DNA from: Bacillus glycinifermentans
GTDB taxonomy: Bacteria > Bacillota > Bacilli > Bacillales > Bacillaceae
DNA: 33,183 bases
Assembly: GCF_001042475.2 (NCBI RefSeq)
Contig: NZ_LECW02000041.1
Location: 1-33,183 of the forward strand
Direction: 5' to 3'
Shown: positions 8,474 to 16,790 of the stretch, piece by piece
Numbering within the stretch: position 1 is the stretch's first letter
Layout of the letters: each line of letters begins with the position of its first letter
Made by a program: the position numbers and the translations under genes
Notes under the pieces: model-generated
What the model was told of the DNA's origin: nothing
Database searches by the model: none
Seen by the model: only the letters and a program-made list of their open reading frames with translations

Positions 8474-8593
8474 GTGTTTTTTTCTAAAAAACAAACCGGC
8501 CGGACTGGCGGGAAAGCACTGCCTTTGCCTGCAATAAAATCGTCTTGTACCGCGGTTTCAAATAAGCTTTATTCCAAATGGACAGCCGTATGA
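8474..8593 (+). CDS. Possible 39-residue small protein, unrecognised
   Basis: A GTG codon lies 7 bases after AAAGGTGATC, an excellent Shine-Dalgarno match. The frame gives a basic peptide starting MFFSKKQTGRTGG and ending KLYSKWTAV. It has no membrane helix and I recognise no family. Its last 25 bases overlap the 3' end of the convergent sortase gene. The strong ribosome binding site is the only positive evidence, and the peptide may equally be the tail of a lost gene or chance. Confidence 0.22.
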   Translation: MFFSKKQTGRTGGKALPLPAIKSSCTAVSNKLYSKWTAV

Positions 8594-9207
8594 ATTAGCT
8601 TCCCTTTTACTGCGAGGCGCCCCTTGGTTCTTTCCGGTTTGTCACATGTGATCAGCGTAATGACCTTTTCTTTTGTCTCATCAATCACATCTGAATCCAT
8701 TTCTGAAATGATCTTTTTTGATGTCACAGTGTAGATGTAATCTTTCTTAAAATCTGTGATGACGATCGTATCCCCTTTTTTAATATTGAGCAGAGGGCCA
8801 AACAGGAGACTCTCCCGCCTCATATGATGTCCTGCTAACGGGTAGTTACACTCGCCCATTTGTTGATCGGGACGCATCGTCGTCGCGCCGAAAATCAGAT
8901 TCTCGTTGGTTGTGCCTTTTAAGATCGGCAGCCTGATACCGACGCTGCTGATGGTGATCCGGCCGATGACCGCTTTCGGCTCACGGCCGATGCCCGCTTG
9001 AATCGTATCAAAAAAAGAAGGCGGCTGAATCGCGTCAAAGTTAAACGATGCCTTTTGTTCATTGTTTTTCCGCGCCTCTCCTGCGGTCAATTCGGACCAG
9101 CCTGCGTTTTTGCTGAGATTGATGATGATGCTTTCTTTAATAAAAGGAGACAAGACGAGCAAGAGACCAGAAAGAATAAGCACCGCAATCACACATTTTT
9201 TTAGCAT
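8569..9207 (-). CDS. Class A-like sortase
   Basis: This encodes a membrane-anchored transpeptidase of 212 residues that cleaves LPXTG-type sorting signals and links the protein to peptidoglycan. An N-terminal membrane anchor lies at about 4-22, followed by the sortase barrel. The catalytic residues are visible: His127 in LAGHHM, Cys188 in TLITCD and Arg197 in KGRL. TLITCD followed closely by the Arg fits class A better than class D. The first in-frame ATG at 9216 touches the AAAGGA site; the ATG at 9207, nine bases further, has normal spacing and is chosen. The gene follows the giant LPKTG adhesin on the same strand, its obvious substrate. No promoter is evident in the short gap, and a terminator lies between the two. 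Confidence 0.9.
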   Translation of the reverse strand: MLKKCVIAVLILSGLLLVLSPFIKESIIINLSKNAGWSELTAGEARKNNEQKASFNFDAIQPPSFFDTIQAGIGREPKAVIGRITISSVGIRLPILKGTTNENLIFGATTMRPDQQMGECNYPLAGHHMRRESLLFGPLLNIKKGDTIVITDFKKDYIYTVTSKKIISEMDSDVIDETKEKVITLITCDKPERTKGRLAVKGKLIHTAVHLE

Positions 9208-9249
9208 GCATAACATTCCTTTCTGACTGATTCAGCTTACGTTTTTCTT

Positions 9250-9289
9250 TAAAAAAGCACCTGATCACATGCAGCCATGATCAGGTGCT
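9250..9289 (-). terminator. Terminator between adhesin and sortase genes
   Basis: On the minus strand AGCACCTGATCA pairs perfectly with TGATCAGGTGCT over a 10-base loop and is followed by TTTTTT. It lies just past the adhesin stop and 42 bases before the sortase start, so the sortase depends on read-through or on a promoter I cannot see. Confidence 0.88.
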
Positions 9290-9295
9290 ATTAAT

Positions 9296-12200
9296 TTACG
9301 CTTTTCTTCGTCTCTTTCTTGAGACCAGCGCCAAGGTTCCGCCTGCCAACAGCAGCAGAACGCCGGCCATCATTGGAATGATAACGTCCGTATCGCCGGT
9401 TTTCGGAAGAGCTTTGTCTTCTTTCAAACGGTCATTGTCACCGTTTTGGTTGTGAGATCCAGCCTCTTTCAAATGGCCGTTTTTGTTACCGTTTTGATTG
9501 TGAGGTCCGTCTTTTTTCACATTGCCGCCCGGCGTGACTTTGCCATTCGCTTTCGTTTTTATTTTGCTATTCAAAGCCAACAGTTCGACAGCTTTTGTCT
9601 GCCCTTTTTCAATCACGAATTGAACCGGTGTTTCGTCCAGTTTATAGCCGGCAGGCGCCTTCGTTTCGATCAGCTGGTATTCACCCGGCGCAAGTCCTTT
9701 CACCGTGAATTGTCCGTTCTGGTCAGTCGTCCAGACTGCCGGCAGCTTTTTGCCATAGCTGTCAGTTTTCACAGGATGACCGCTTGAATCCACCAGCTTG
9801 AACTCAGCGCCTTTTAGAACGATATTGTGATCGTTTCGATCAGCCTTTGTCAGCGTCGCATCACCCGGCGTCAATATGTTCTCTGCGGTGATCTCCACTG
9901 GTTTTGAATCGGTATTACTGATCGTGAACGGTATTGGCGTTTGATCCAATTTGTAATTCTCAGGTGCTTTTGTTTCGACAAACCGGTATTCGCCCGGTTC
10001 GAGACCGCGGACTGTAATCTGTCCTTTTTCATCCGTTGTCAAGTCGGCTATCAATACCTTGCCGTCACTGTCTGTCAGGTTGAATGTCGTACCCGGCAGA
10101 ACGGTGTCTTTATCACTCTGGTCAACTTTTGTCAGCACAACGCTGTTTTTCGTGTTGACCGCCGTTAATTCAGCCTGCTCCGGCTGGCCTTCGTGTTCAG
10201 CCCCGATGGTGAACGGCACTGAGCCGGTTGAAACAAGGTAGCCGTCAGGCGCCTGTTTTTCAACAAATTGATAGCTTCCCGGAGCTAAACCGTCAGCCGT
10301 AATGCTGCCGTCTTTACCTGATACAAGATCGTCTCTGACCGTTTTTCCGTTGTTGTCAACGATCTTGAAAACAGCGTCTGCCAGGCCGTTTCCGTCTTCA
10401 TCTTTCTTCGTCAAATGGACGGAGCCTTTGTAGTTCACCGCTGTTCCTGCGTCTCTCGCCTTCGGTTTTCCTTCGGCTGACCCGGAAACGGTAAATTCTT
10501 TTTTCTCGCTGTTCAGCACATATCCTTCTGGCGCTTTCGTTTCGACAAAGGCGTAGCGTCCCGGTGCGAGACCCTCAGCCGCAACTTTCCCGTCTTGATC
10601 TGACGTCAGTTCGTCACGGACGGTGTTCCCTTCTTCGTCAACGATCTTGAAGACGGCTCCTTCCAGCTTATGGCCTTCCGCGTCTACCTTCGTCACCTGA
10701 ACCGATCCTTTGTAATTCACCGCTGTTCCTGCGTCTCTTGCCTTCGGTTTCCCTTCGGCTGACCCGGAAACGGTAAATTCTTTTTTCTCGCTGTTCAGTA
10801 CATATCCTTCTGGCGCTTTCGTTTCGACAAAGGCGTAACGTCCCGGCGCAAGTCCCTCAGCCGCAACTATCCCGTCTTGATCTGACGTTAATTCGTCACG
10901 GACGGTGTTCCCTTCTTCGTCAACGATCTTAAAGACGGCTCCTTCCAGCTTATGGCCTTCCGCATCTTCCTTCGTCAATTGAACGGAGCCTTTGTAGTTC
11001 ACCGCTGTTCCTGCGTCTCTCGCCTTCGGTTTTCCTTTTGCCGATTCTGAGATGGTAAATTGTTTTTTCTCACTGTTCAACACATACCCTTCTGGCGCTT
11101 TCGTTTCGACAAAGGCGTAGCGTCCCGGCGCGAGGTCTTCAGCCGTGACTTTCCCGTTTTGATTTGACGTCAGGTCGTCACGAACGGTGTTGCCATTTTC
11201 GTCAACGATCTTGAAGACGGCTCCTTCCAGCTTGCGGCCTTCCGCATCTTCTTTCGTTAACTCGGCACTGCCTTTGTAATTGATCAGTGTGCCTAAATCG
11301 ATGTCGGGCACTTGATTCTTGTCATTTTTTGTGACCGAGAAGTCCATCGCTTCTGTATTCAGGATAAACCCTGCCGGAGCTTTGGTTTCTACTAAACGAT
11401 AGTCGCCGACCGGCAAACCGATAATTTCAACTTTTCCGTTTTCATCGCTTGTGATTTGAGTGCGTATCTCAGTGAAGGTGCCGTCGCCGAATTTCTTTTC
11501 AAGTTTGAAAACAGCCCCTGTCAATGGATTTTTCTGTTCGTCTCTTTTGATAAGCGTCACCTTGTTCTGCTCATTTATGACTTGATACAGCGCCCCTGCA
11601 CTGGATGATTTTCCGTCGATTGCAACAGAGACTCCGTTCGTATAAGCGTCGCTGATCGTGTATCCGTCAGGCGCTTTTGTTTCTTTTAGTACATAGGTGC
11701 CGTAGCGGATATTTCCGAAAGTCATCTTGCCGTCGGCATCCGTCGTTCCTGAACGCAGGAGCTGCTTGTTGTCCTTCGTCCACAATTGAAAGTCTGCTCC
11801 TGTGAGAGGCTTGCCGTCTTTTCCGGTTTTCAAGATGGTCAGGCTTCCTTTTTCTCCTGAACCGGAACCGCCGCCGCTTGAAAGGACGACAAAGACCGAG
11901 TTGCCGTTTTCCTGGCTCTGCTCCTGAACATTCGTTCCCGAAATCGACACTTTGTTGCTGACCTGCCCGCTTGTGCCGGTTATGTTAATCAAAGAGCGAT
12001 ATTGGACAACATACGCACGGTCAATTTGCTTGTAGCCGCCTGTAAAGTTCAGGACAAACGATTGTGCACCTGTTGCATTATCTGTTGTGATGTTTAACGT
12101 ATAGTCCTTGCCTTTTTCAAGCTGCACATTTTCATCGGCAACAAGATTTCCGCTGCTGTCTTTGATCGCACCGTTTTCATTGTATTTCGCTTGATAAACT

Positions 12201-15200
12201 TTAAAAGAATCTTCATCTAAAATTTGGTTTTCGTCCGGCGTATCCGTAATTTTGACGTCATCCAGCGTCGATTGGCTGGAGTTGACATTGATGTTCCAAT
12301 CGACATAGCTTCCGTTTTGTTTTCCGCCTTTAGAAATCAGGTTTCCGCCGTTTGCAACCGAAACGGAGCCCGTCAATGTGCGGTCTGGATGGCCGTTATT
12401 ATGATAAGCCGCTTTGTTTGTGTACTGATTCTGACTAATGACCTGACCTTTAAGCGATGTGGTAAATTCGATGAGATATGCAATAGAATCGTCCGTTTTC
12501 AGGTGTACAGTCAATGTATTGTCGTTATCGGCCGAAGGCTCTTCTACTTCATATTTTGAAGGATCGAGCGCATCCCCTTCCGTGATGGAGCCGTTTTTAT
12601 TGATCGTATAGCTCTTCACCACGAGCGAACCCTGATCAAATTGCTGGTTATCCGCTATAGCATCTTGAATATAAGGATTCTTTGAAGACTCGCCGTTATA
12701 GTTGATGCCGATTTTCCACGTGATTTTTTTCGTAACCGCGTTGTATGAGCCGTTTTTAAATCCGTTATCAAAGGTCTGATTATTCGGTTTAAACCCGCTC
12801 GATACCTTGTTGGTGCGCTCTTTGCCGTCATGATCGGTCCAAGTTGACCCGGCGGAATTCAAGATATTCTTGTTGGAAAAATCAACATTGAATTTTGTCG
12901 TATAGCTGATCTTAAATCGGCTGTTTGTTTCTGCATAATCCCCGATAAATGCCAATGCAAAGCCTTCATGACCGGGTTTTATCGTCAACGTGTAATCTTT
13001 GCCTTCCTGAAGTGTGACGTTCTTCGTTGTATCCTGGATGTTGATTGAGCCGTCAACGAGGGCCAATCCGCCGCTGTCGAATTGATCGTTCAACGTCCAA
13101 TTGTTCATCGTATAGTTGTTTTTGTTAATGGTGATCGACCAATCAACCGTCTTCTTCCCGTAATCAACGTTTGAATAGCCTTTTACGATATTCTGCTGGG
13201 TGGCGGTTCCGGAAGCTTCCCTTGATTCCCCTGTTCCGGTCACCGCGCTGTTTGTATATTTTGTCGATTGATCGATGACCACGCCGCTGTTGACCTGGGT
13301 TTGATATGTGATTTTGTAGGCCCCTGAAACGGCTTTGTTGAAATGGATGTTAAAGCTGCTTCCATTGTCGGTCAGCGTGTAGTCCACGCCTTCCTGAAGA
13401 GGGGTTCCGGCTTGCTCGCCGCCGCCTTGGCTGAACGTAATCGGAACGACCTTCAAGGAATCTGAAACAAGATGCAAATCATCGGAACCGAATGTGTCGG
13501 TGATGATTGCCTTGGATTGGTCGACCTGTTTCTCGCCATAGTTGTACAAAATAGCCCAGCTGAATGTTTGCGAATCCCCATTGTAGCCGGTCGACGATTT
13601 TTCGAGCATTTTTCCGTATTTGGCAGTGACAGTAGCCTCTGCAGAACTTGCATCCAGATTGTCTCCGCTGAACGATGCCTTGTTCGTCAGAGTTACGTTC
13701 CCGCCTTCGCTCGGCTTTGCACCATTGTCAATAACCGTTTCATAGACGAGACGGTAGGCCGAATCAATGGTCCCGCTGAATGTGACATTTCCGTTTGCGT
13801 CTACGCTGTAGCCTGAGGTGACTTCACTGCCCTGACTGACCGAACCATCAATGTTAACATCGAGCTGGTAAACTTTAACCGAGCTAAAGTTTAATCCGGC
13901 AGGAAAGTTTTCTGAGAGTTTTGCATTTGTGACGCGGTCCAATTTTTTATTGGCATCGACCGTCCATGTTACGCTGCCCGGGTTGATCCCTTTGTCCAGC
14001 GTTCCTGATTTATCAATGGTTTTACTCACGTTTGGCTTAAAATACACCGTTACTTCCGGCGTATCGGAATGAACCGGGAATTTTATTTTTTGCGTTGTCG
14101 CCCCTGTAATTTTTTGCTGATTGAACTGTGTATTGACAAACAATGTCCCTTCGACATTGGAATCAACTTTTACCTGGTCGTTAAATGTCATAACGACATG
14201 GCCGCTCGTATCAATCGAAAACGTCCCGAAATCGGTGTCGCCTGCGCTTAACGGCTGGTTGGTGATGTCATTATGGACGATAAACTCCTTCGGCAAGTCA
14301 AATTCATATCGATCGTCGGCGTTTATCGTTTTTCCCAAGTCATCCGGAATCGCCCAGGTAATAGAAATCTTAGCTGGCGAATTCGTGCTGGCACGGTTGG
14401 CCTGATCATACGGCGCTCCATTTTCATCGGTCAGTTCCACGCCGGTCAAAATATTTTGCGTGATTTGCTTTCCTCCGGACACAACCGCTTTACTTGAGAA
14501 TAACGCTTTTTTTGCAGAGCCGGCAGACGATTTCGCTTCCGCTTTTTGGTCCTGGCTGCTTGACGGCTTTGATTCGCCATCTTCTTTTTGGTCCTGACCG
14601 TTTGACGGTTTTAATGCGCCATCCTCTTTTCGGTCCTGACCGTTTGACGATGTTGATTCATCACCGTCTGCCTGACGATCCTCAGATTGTGAAGAATCGT
14701 TTTTTGCCGTGTCTGATCCGGAACCTGACGTCTCATTCGTCTTGACCGGTATCATCACCCGCTGGGTCTTTCCGGCACCCAAATCAAAAAGAACGTCCGC
14801 TGTTTTTGTATCCTTCGCATCCGGAGCAAATTTTGCCGAGAGCGCGATGGTTCCTTTTGCATCGGCAGAATCCACAGCAGAGCTGTTCAGCGTCACCTTT
14901 AGTGTGTTGTCATTTGCTTTCATCTGATAGGTGCCGATGACCTGTTGATCAGCCGATGTCACATCGCCTCCGGCATCCTTTTCAACGGTAAAATCTTGCG
15001 GTATCTCGATGGTGAAGTCTGTTCCCATTTCATTTTTTAATGACCAGTCGTATGTCAGCTTCACTTCATCACCCGGCGTTAATGCGGGTTCGTCGCCTTT
15101 TGATCCGTCAACAGTCTGACCGCTGCCGTTCTTTACCGTTACTGAATCGAAGAGCTGACCGCTGCTTGTTGATTCGCCGGCAGCCACTATTTTCTCCGCA

Positions 15201-15307
15201 GGGAAGACGAAAAGCTGGCTGAAGACGAAAAACAGCATAAGTCCCGTGATCAAAAACGGCTTACACCTTCGGCTGTTAAGGCCGAACGGAAATTTTCTCG
15301 ATCTCAA
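9296..15307 (-). CDS. Giant LPXTG surface adhesin with eight CnaB-type isopeptide domains
   Basis: This is a 2003-residue cell-wall protein. An N-terminal signal peptide ends near residue 43 (VAA-GES). A Ser/Asp-rich linker at about 195-275 contains degenerate repeats of the form NGQDxKEDG. Residues about 280-1140 hold several collagen-binding or SdrG-like beta-sandwich domains, recognisable by recurrent DYTL and W-x-I strands. From about 1147 to 1912 come eight CnaB/SpaA-type domains, each with a Lys in an LTK or ILK strand, a Glu in E-T/K-x-A-P and an Asn at the end (NYK or similar), the triad that forms intramolecular isopeptide bonds. An Asn/Lys/Gly-rich spacer leads to LPKTG (1967-1971), a membrane helix and KRRRK. 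The start is TTG at 15307, behind AAGGAGG. The ligand is unknown; collagen-binding family resemblance does not prove collagen binding. The neighbouring sortase should anchor it. Confidence 0.9.
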   Translation of the reverse strand: MRSRKFPFGLNSRRCKPFLITGLMLFFVFSQLFVFPAEKIVAAGESTSSGQLFDSVTVKNGSGQTVDGSKGDEPALTPGDEVKLTYDWSLKNEMGTDFTIEIPQDFTVEKDAGGDVTSADQQVIGTYQMKANDNTLKVTLNSSAVDSADAKGTIALSAKFAPDAKDTKTADVLFDLGAGKTQRVMIPVKTNETSGSGSDTAKNDSSQSEDRQADGDESTSSNGQDRKEDGALKPSNGQDQKEDGESKPSSSQDQKAEAKSSAGSAKKALFSSKAVVSGGKQITQNILTGVELTDENGAPYDQANRASTNSPAKISITWAIPDDLGKTINADDRYEFDLPKEFIVHNDITNQPLSAGDTDFGTFSIDTSGHVVMTFNDQVKVDSNVEGTLFVNTQFNQQKITGATTQKIKFPVHSDTPEVTVYFKPNVSKTIDKSGTLDKGINPGSVTWTVDANKKLDRVTNAKLSENFPAGLNFSSVKVYQLDVNIDGSVSQGSEVTSGYSVDANGNVTFSGTIDSAYRLVYETVIDNGAKPSEGGNVTLTNKASFSGDNLDASSAEATVTAKYGKMLEKSSTGYNGDSQTFSWAILYNYGEKQVDQSKAIITDTFGSDDLHLVSDSLKVVPITFSQGGGEQAGTPLQEGVDYTLTDNGSSFNIHFNKAVSGAYKITYQTQVNSGVVIDQSTKYTNSAVTGTGESREASGTATQQNIVKGYSNVDYGKKTVDWSITINKNNYTMNNWTLNDQFDSGGLALVDGSINIQDTTKNVTLQEGKDYTLTIKPGHEGFALAFIGDYAETNSRFKISYTTKFNVDFSNKNILNSAGSTWTDHDGKERTNKVSSGFKPNNQTFDNGFKNGSYNAVTKKITWKIGINYNGESSKNPYIQDAIADNQQFDQGSLVVKSYTINKNGSITEGDALDPSKYEVEEPSADNDNTLTVHLKTDDSIAYLIEFTTSLKGQVISQNQYTNKAAYHNNGHPDRTLTGSVSVANGGNLISKGGKQNGSYVDWNINVNSSQSTLDDVKITDTPDENQILDEDSFKVYQAKYNENGAIKDSSGNLVADENVQLEKGKDYTLNITTDNATGAQSFVLNFTGGYKQIDRAYVVQYRSLINITGTSGQVSNKVSISGTNVQEQSQENGNSVFVVLSSGGGSGSGEKGSLTILKTGKDGKPLTGADFQLWTKDNKQLLRSGTTDADGKMTFGNIRYGTYVLKETKAPDGYTISDAYTNGVSVAIDGKSSSAGALYQVINEQNKVTLIKRDEQKNPLTGAVFKLEKKFGDGTFTEIRTQITSDENGKVEIIGLPVGDYRLVETKAPAGFILNTEAMDFSVTKNDKNQVPDIDLGTLINYKGSAELTKEDAEGRKLEGAVFKIVDENGNTVRDDLTSNQNGKVTAEDLAPGRYAFVETKAPEGYVLNSEKKQFTISESAKGKPKARDAGTAVNYKGSVQLTKEDAEGHKLEGAVFKIVDEEGNTVRDELTSDQDGIVAAEGLAPGRYAFVETKAPEGYVLNSEKKEFTVSGSAEGKPKARDAGTAVNYKGSVQVTKVDAEGHKLEGAVFKIVDEEGNTVRDELTSDQDGKVAAEGLAPGRYAFVETKAPEGYVLNSEKKEFTVSGSAEGKPKARDAGTAVNYKGSVHLTKKDEDGNGLADAVFKIVDNNGKTVRDDLVSGKDGSITADGLAPGSYQFVEKQAPDGYLVSTGSVPFTIGAEHEGQPEQAELTAVNTKNSVVLTKVDQSDKDTVLPGTTFNLTDSDGKVLIADLTTDEKGQITVRGLEPGEYRFVETKAPENYKLDQTPIPFTISNTDSKPVEITAENILTPGDATLTKADRNDHNIVLKGAEFKLVDSSGHPVKTDSYGKKLPAVWTTDQNGQFTVKGLAPGEYQLIETKAPAGYKLDETPVQFVIEKGQTKAVELLALNSKIKTKANGKVTPGGNVKKDGPHNQNGNKNGHLKEAGSHNQNGDNDRLKEDKALPKTGDTDVIIPMMAGVLLLLAGGTLALVSRKRRRKA
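10448..11293 (-). repeat. Three tandem 282-bp CnaB-coding units
   Basis: Units lie at 10448-10729, 10730-11011 and 11012-11293, each coding 94 residues. The first two are nearly identical in DNA as well as protein and differ at few positions, while the third is more diverged. All share KLEGAVFKIVD and FVETKAPEGYVLNSEKK. The flanking CnaB domains are much less similar. This is an in-frame array likely to vary in copy number between strains. Confidence 0.92.
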
Positions 15308-15470
15308 AATTCTCTTTCCTCCTTTTTAGGATTCCAATAGGTTTACATTTTTTCAGAACTTAAGTCCCCCTTTTTCTTAATATCTATTTCTGTCGAATGA
15401 TAGTTTTTCAAAATCATGTTTGTATCTTGTTGGTCCTCGTTTCCTGCTGACATCATCCGAACCAAACTAC

Positions 15471-15495
15471 ATTGTATGAAATCGAACTATACAAT
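15471..15495. promoter_or_regulatory. Inverted repeat upstream of the adhesin gene
   Basis: ATTGTAT (15471-15477) and ATACAAT (15489-15495) form a perfect 7-bp inverted repeat with an 11-base spacer. It lies about 165 bases upstream of the adhesin TTG, just beyond the terminator of the response-regulator gene. The dyad is too long-spaced and lacks a U-tract to be a terminator. It is a candidate operator for the adjacent regulator. Confidence 0.45.
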
Positions 15496-15507
15496 TTCTG
15501 TACATAC

Positions 15508-15535
15508 AAAAAAAAGACCGGCTCATCCGGTCTTT
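15508..15535 (-). terminator. Terminator of the response-regulator gene
   Basis: On the minus strand AAAGACCGG pairs with CCGGTCTTT over a 5-base loop and is followed by a run of Us. It starts directly after the regulator stop codon and separates it from the adhesin gene. Confidence 0.88.
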
Positions 15536-15536
15536 C

Positions 15537-16613
15537 TTAGTTCACCTTATCCTTCATTTGTTTGTAGCGCTCATATTCCTTAATCGCCTCTTCGACATTA
15601 CCCGTCTTATTAAATAACTTGATCTTGTATTCCATGATTGTGCCGTCACAAGGCTCAATTTTGTCGACCTGCAAACAGATGTCCATCGCTTGATCGTAAT
15701 TTTTTTCCTTCATATAAAAATCGATCAGCTCGCCGGCCTTGCGGAGCCAAAGCTGCGCAAGGCGCGTCTTTTCCGGTTCCGCCCACAGATAGCCGTGCTC
15801 CATAAAATAGTGGTTTCGGTATGCCATGAAAATATCCAGGTGCCGTTTTACTGTTGAGGCGCTGATAGGAGGAGCCTCTTTCAGCGATTTTTCCCAATCA
15901 ACCGCATCGACTTTTGTGCCGGCAAGACTGAGGACGTACCCTGCGCCGGTCTTCTCGATTGATTGGCTGAAAGGAAGCTGTCCGATTAATTTCCTGATTT
16001 GATAAATCGTCGAGTAAAGCTGAGTACTCGCTTTGGAAAAATCAAAATTCGGCCAAAACAGGTCGATCAGCGCTTCTTTACTGACAACACTGCCTTGATG
16101 ATGGAGCAAATACGCATAAATTTCGCATGCTTTGGATGTTCTCCACTTGACCTGTATGTTTTTCTTGACACCTCCGGATGCCTGGTAAAACTGCAGACTT
16201 CCAAAACATTGAATGGAAAAATGTTCCCCGATAGGATCTGAAGGAGTCCTGAGCAAGCCGTTCATCTTGATGCGTTCAATCGTCTTCACAAGGCGGCCGT
16301 AATCGACAGGCTTCAGCAAATAATCAACAGCGTTCAATTCAAACGCTTTGATGGCAAATTCATTGTAAGCTGTGATAAAAACGACTTGAATTCTTTCATT
16401 CATCGATTGAATCGCTTCAGCAAGTTCAATACCGTTCATTCCCGGCATATCAATGTCAAGAAACACCGCGTCTACATCTTGAATCGCCGAATATTCCAAA
16501 ACTTCCGCCGGGTCTTGAAAAGCTGTAATCGATTGAAAGAAGTTTGTCCGTTCAAGCATATGTTTAAAATGAATTAATGCCAGCTCTTCGTCATCAACAA
16601 TCAATGCTTTCAC
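15537..16613 (-). CDS. Response regulator with SARP-like output (receiver, winged helix, BTAD/TPR)
   Basis: This 358-residue regulator has a receiver domain at 1-115 with VDDEE at 6-10, phosphoacceptor Asp53 in FLDIDMPGMNG, Thr81 and Lys101 in LLKP. Residues about 130-230 form an OmpR/SARP-type winged helix, with KACEIYAYLLHHQG and the recognition-helix region TQLYSTIYQIRKLIG. Residues about 235-355 are helical and resemble the bacterial transcriptional activation (BTAD) and TPR regions of SARP proteins. This arrangement is uncommon in Bacillus, where most regulators are OmpR, NarL or LytTR types. The GTG at 16613 is the only early start and follows a G-rich site. The gene diverges from the large sensor gene, its likely partner, and precedes the adhesin on the same strand. 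Control of the adhesin is inferred. Confidence 0.85.
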   Translation of the reverse strand: MKALIVDDEELALIHFKHMLERTNFFQSITAFQDPAEVLEYSAIQDVDAVFLDIDMPGMNGIELAEAIQSMNERIQVVFITAYNEFAIKAFELNAVDYLLKPVDYGRLVKTIERIKMNGLLRTPSDPIGEHFSIQCFGSLQFYQASGGVKKNIQVKWRTSKACEIYAYLLHHQGSVVSKEALIDLFWPNFDFSKASTQLYSTIYQIRKLIGQLPFSQSIEKTGAGYVLSLAGTKVDAVDWEKSLKEAPPISASTVKRHLDIFMAYRNHYFMEHGYLWAEPEKTRLAQLWLRKAGELIDFYMKEKNYDQAMDICLQVDKIEPCDGTIMEYKIKLFNKTGNVEEAIKEYERYKQMKDKVN

Positions 16614-16651
16614 GAATCATCCCACCCCATGTTGATATGCAGATGAAGTAT

Positions 16652-16679
16652 ATTATATCATGCCGAACAGCCCAGCTAA
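16652..16679 (-). promoter_or_regulatory. Extended -10 promoter of the response-regulator gene
   Basis: On the minus strand a consensus TATAAT (16652-16657) is preceded by TGA, giving an extended -10 element. A poor -35 box TTAGCT lies at 16674-16679 with a 16-base spacer. The start site near 16645 leaves a leader of about 30 bases. Confidence 0.6.
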
Positions 16680-16790
16680 TTGGTTTCTTTTTCGGTCTAT
16701 TGAAGTTTTTTAACAATTGTGATTAGAATATTGATACTATTGAAACAGGAACATAGTAGGGGGTTTTAATTGATTGGATAAGGAGTGCCG

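Noticed and set aside
10448..11293. Regular repeats considered as a CRISPR array
   Set aside because: The period is 282 bases, the repeats are in frame within a protein gene and encode CnaB domains, and there are no spacers.
12224..12559. 111-codon frame antisense to the adhesin gene
   Set aside because: It is one of many shadows across a 6-kb gene and has no start signals or family features.
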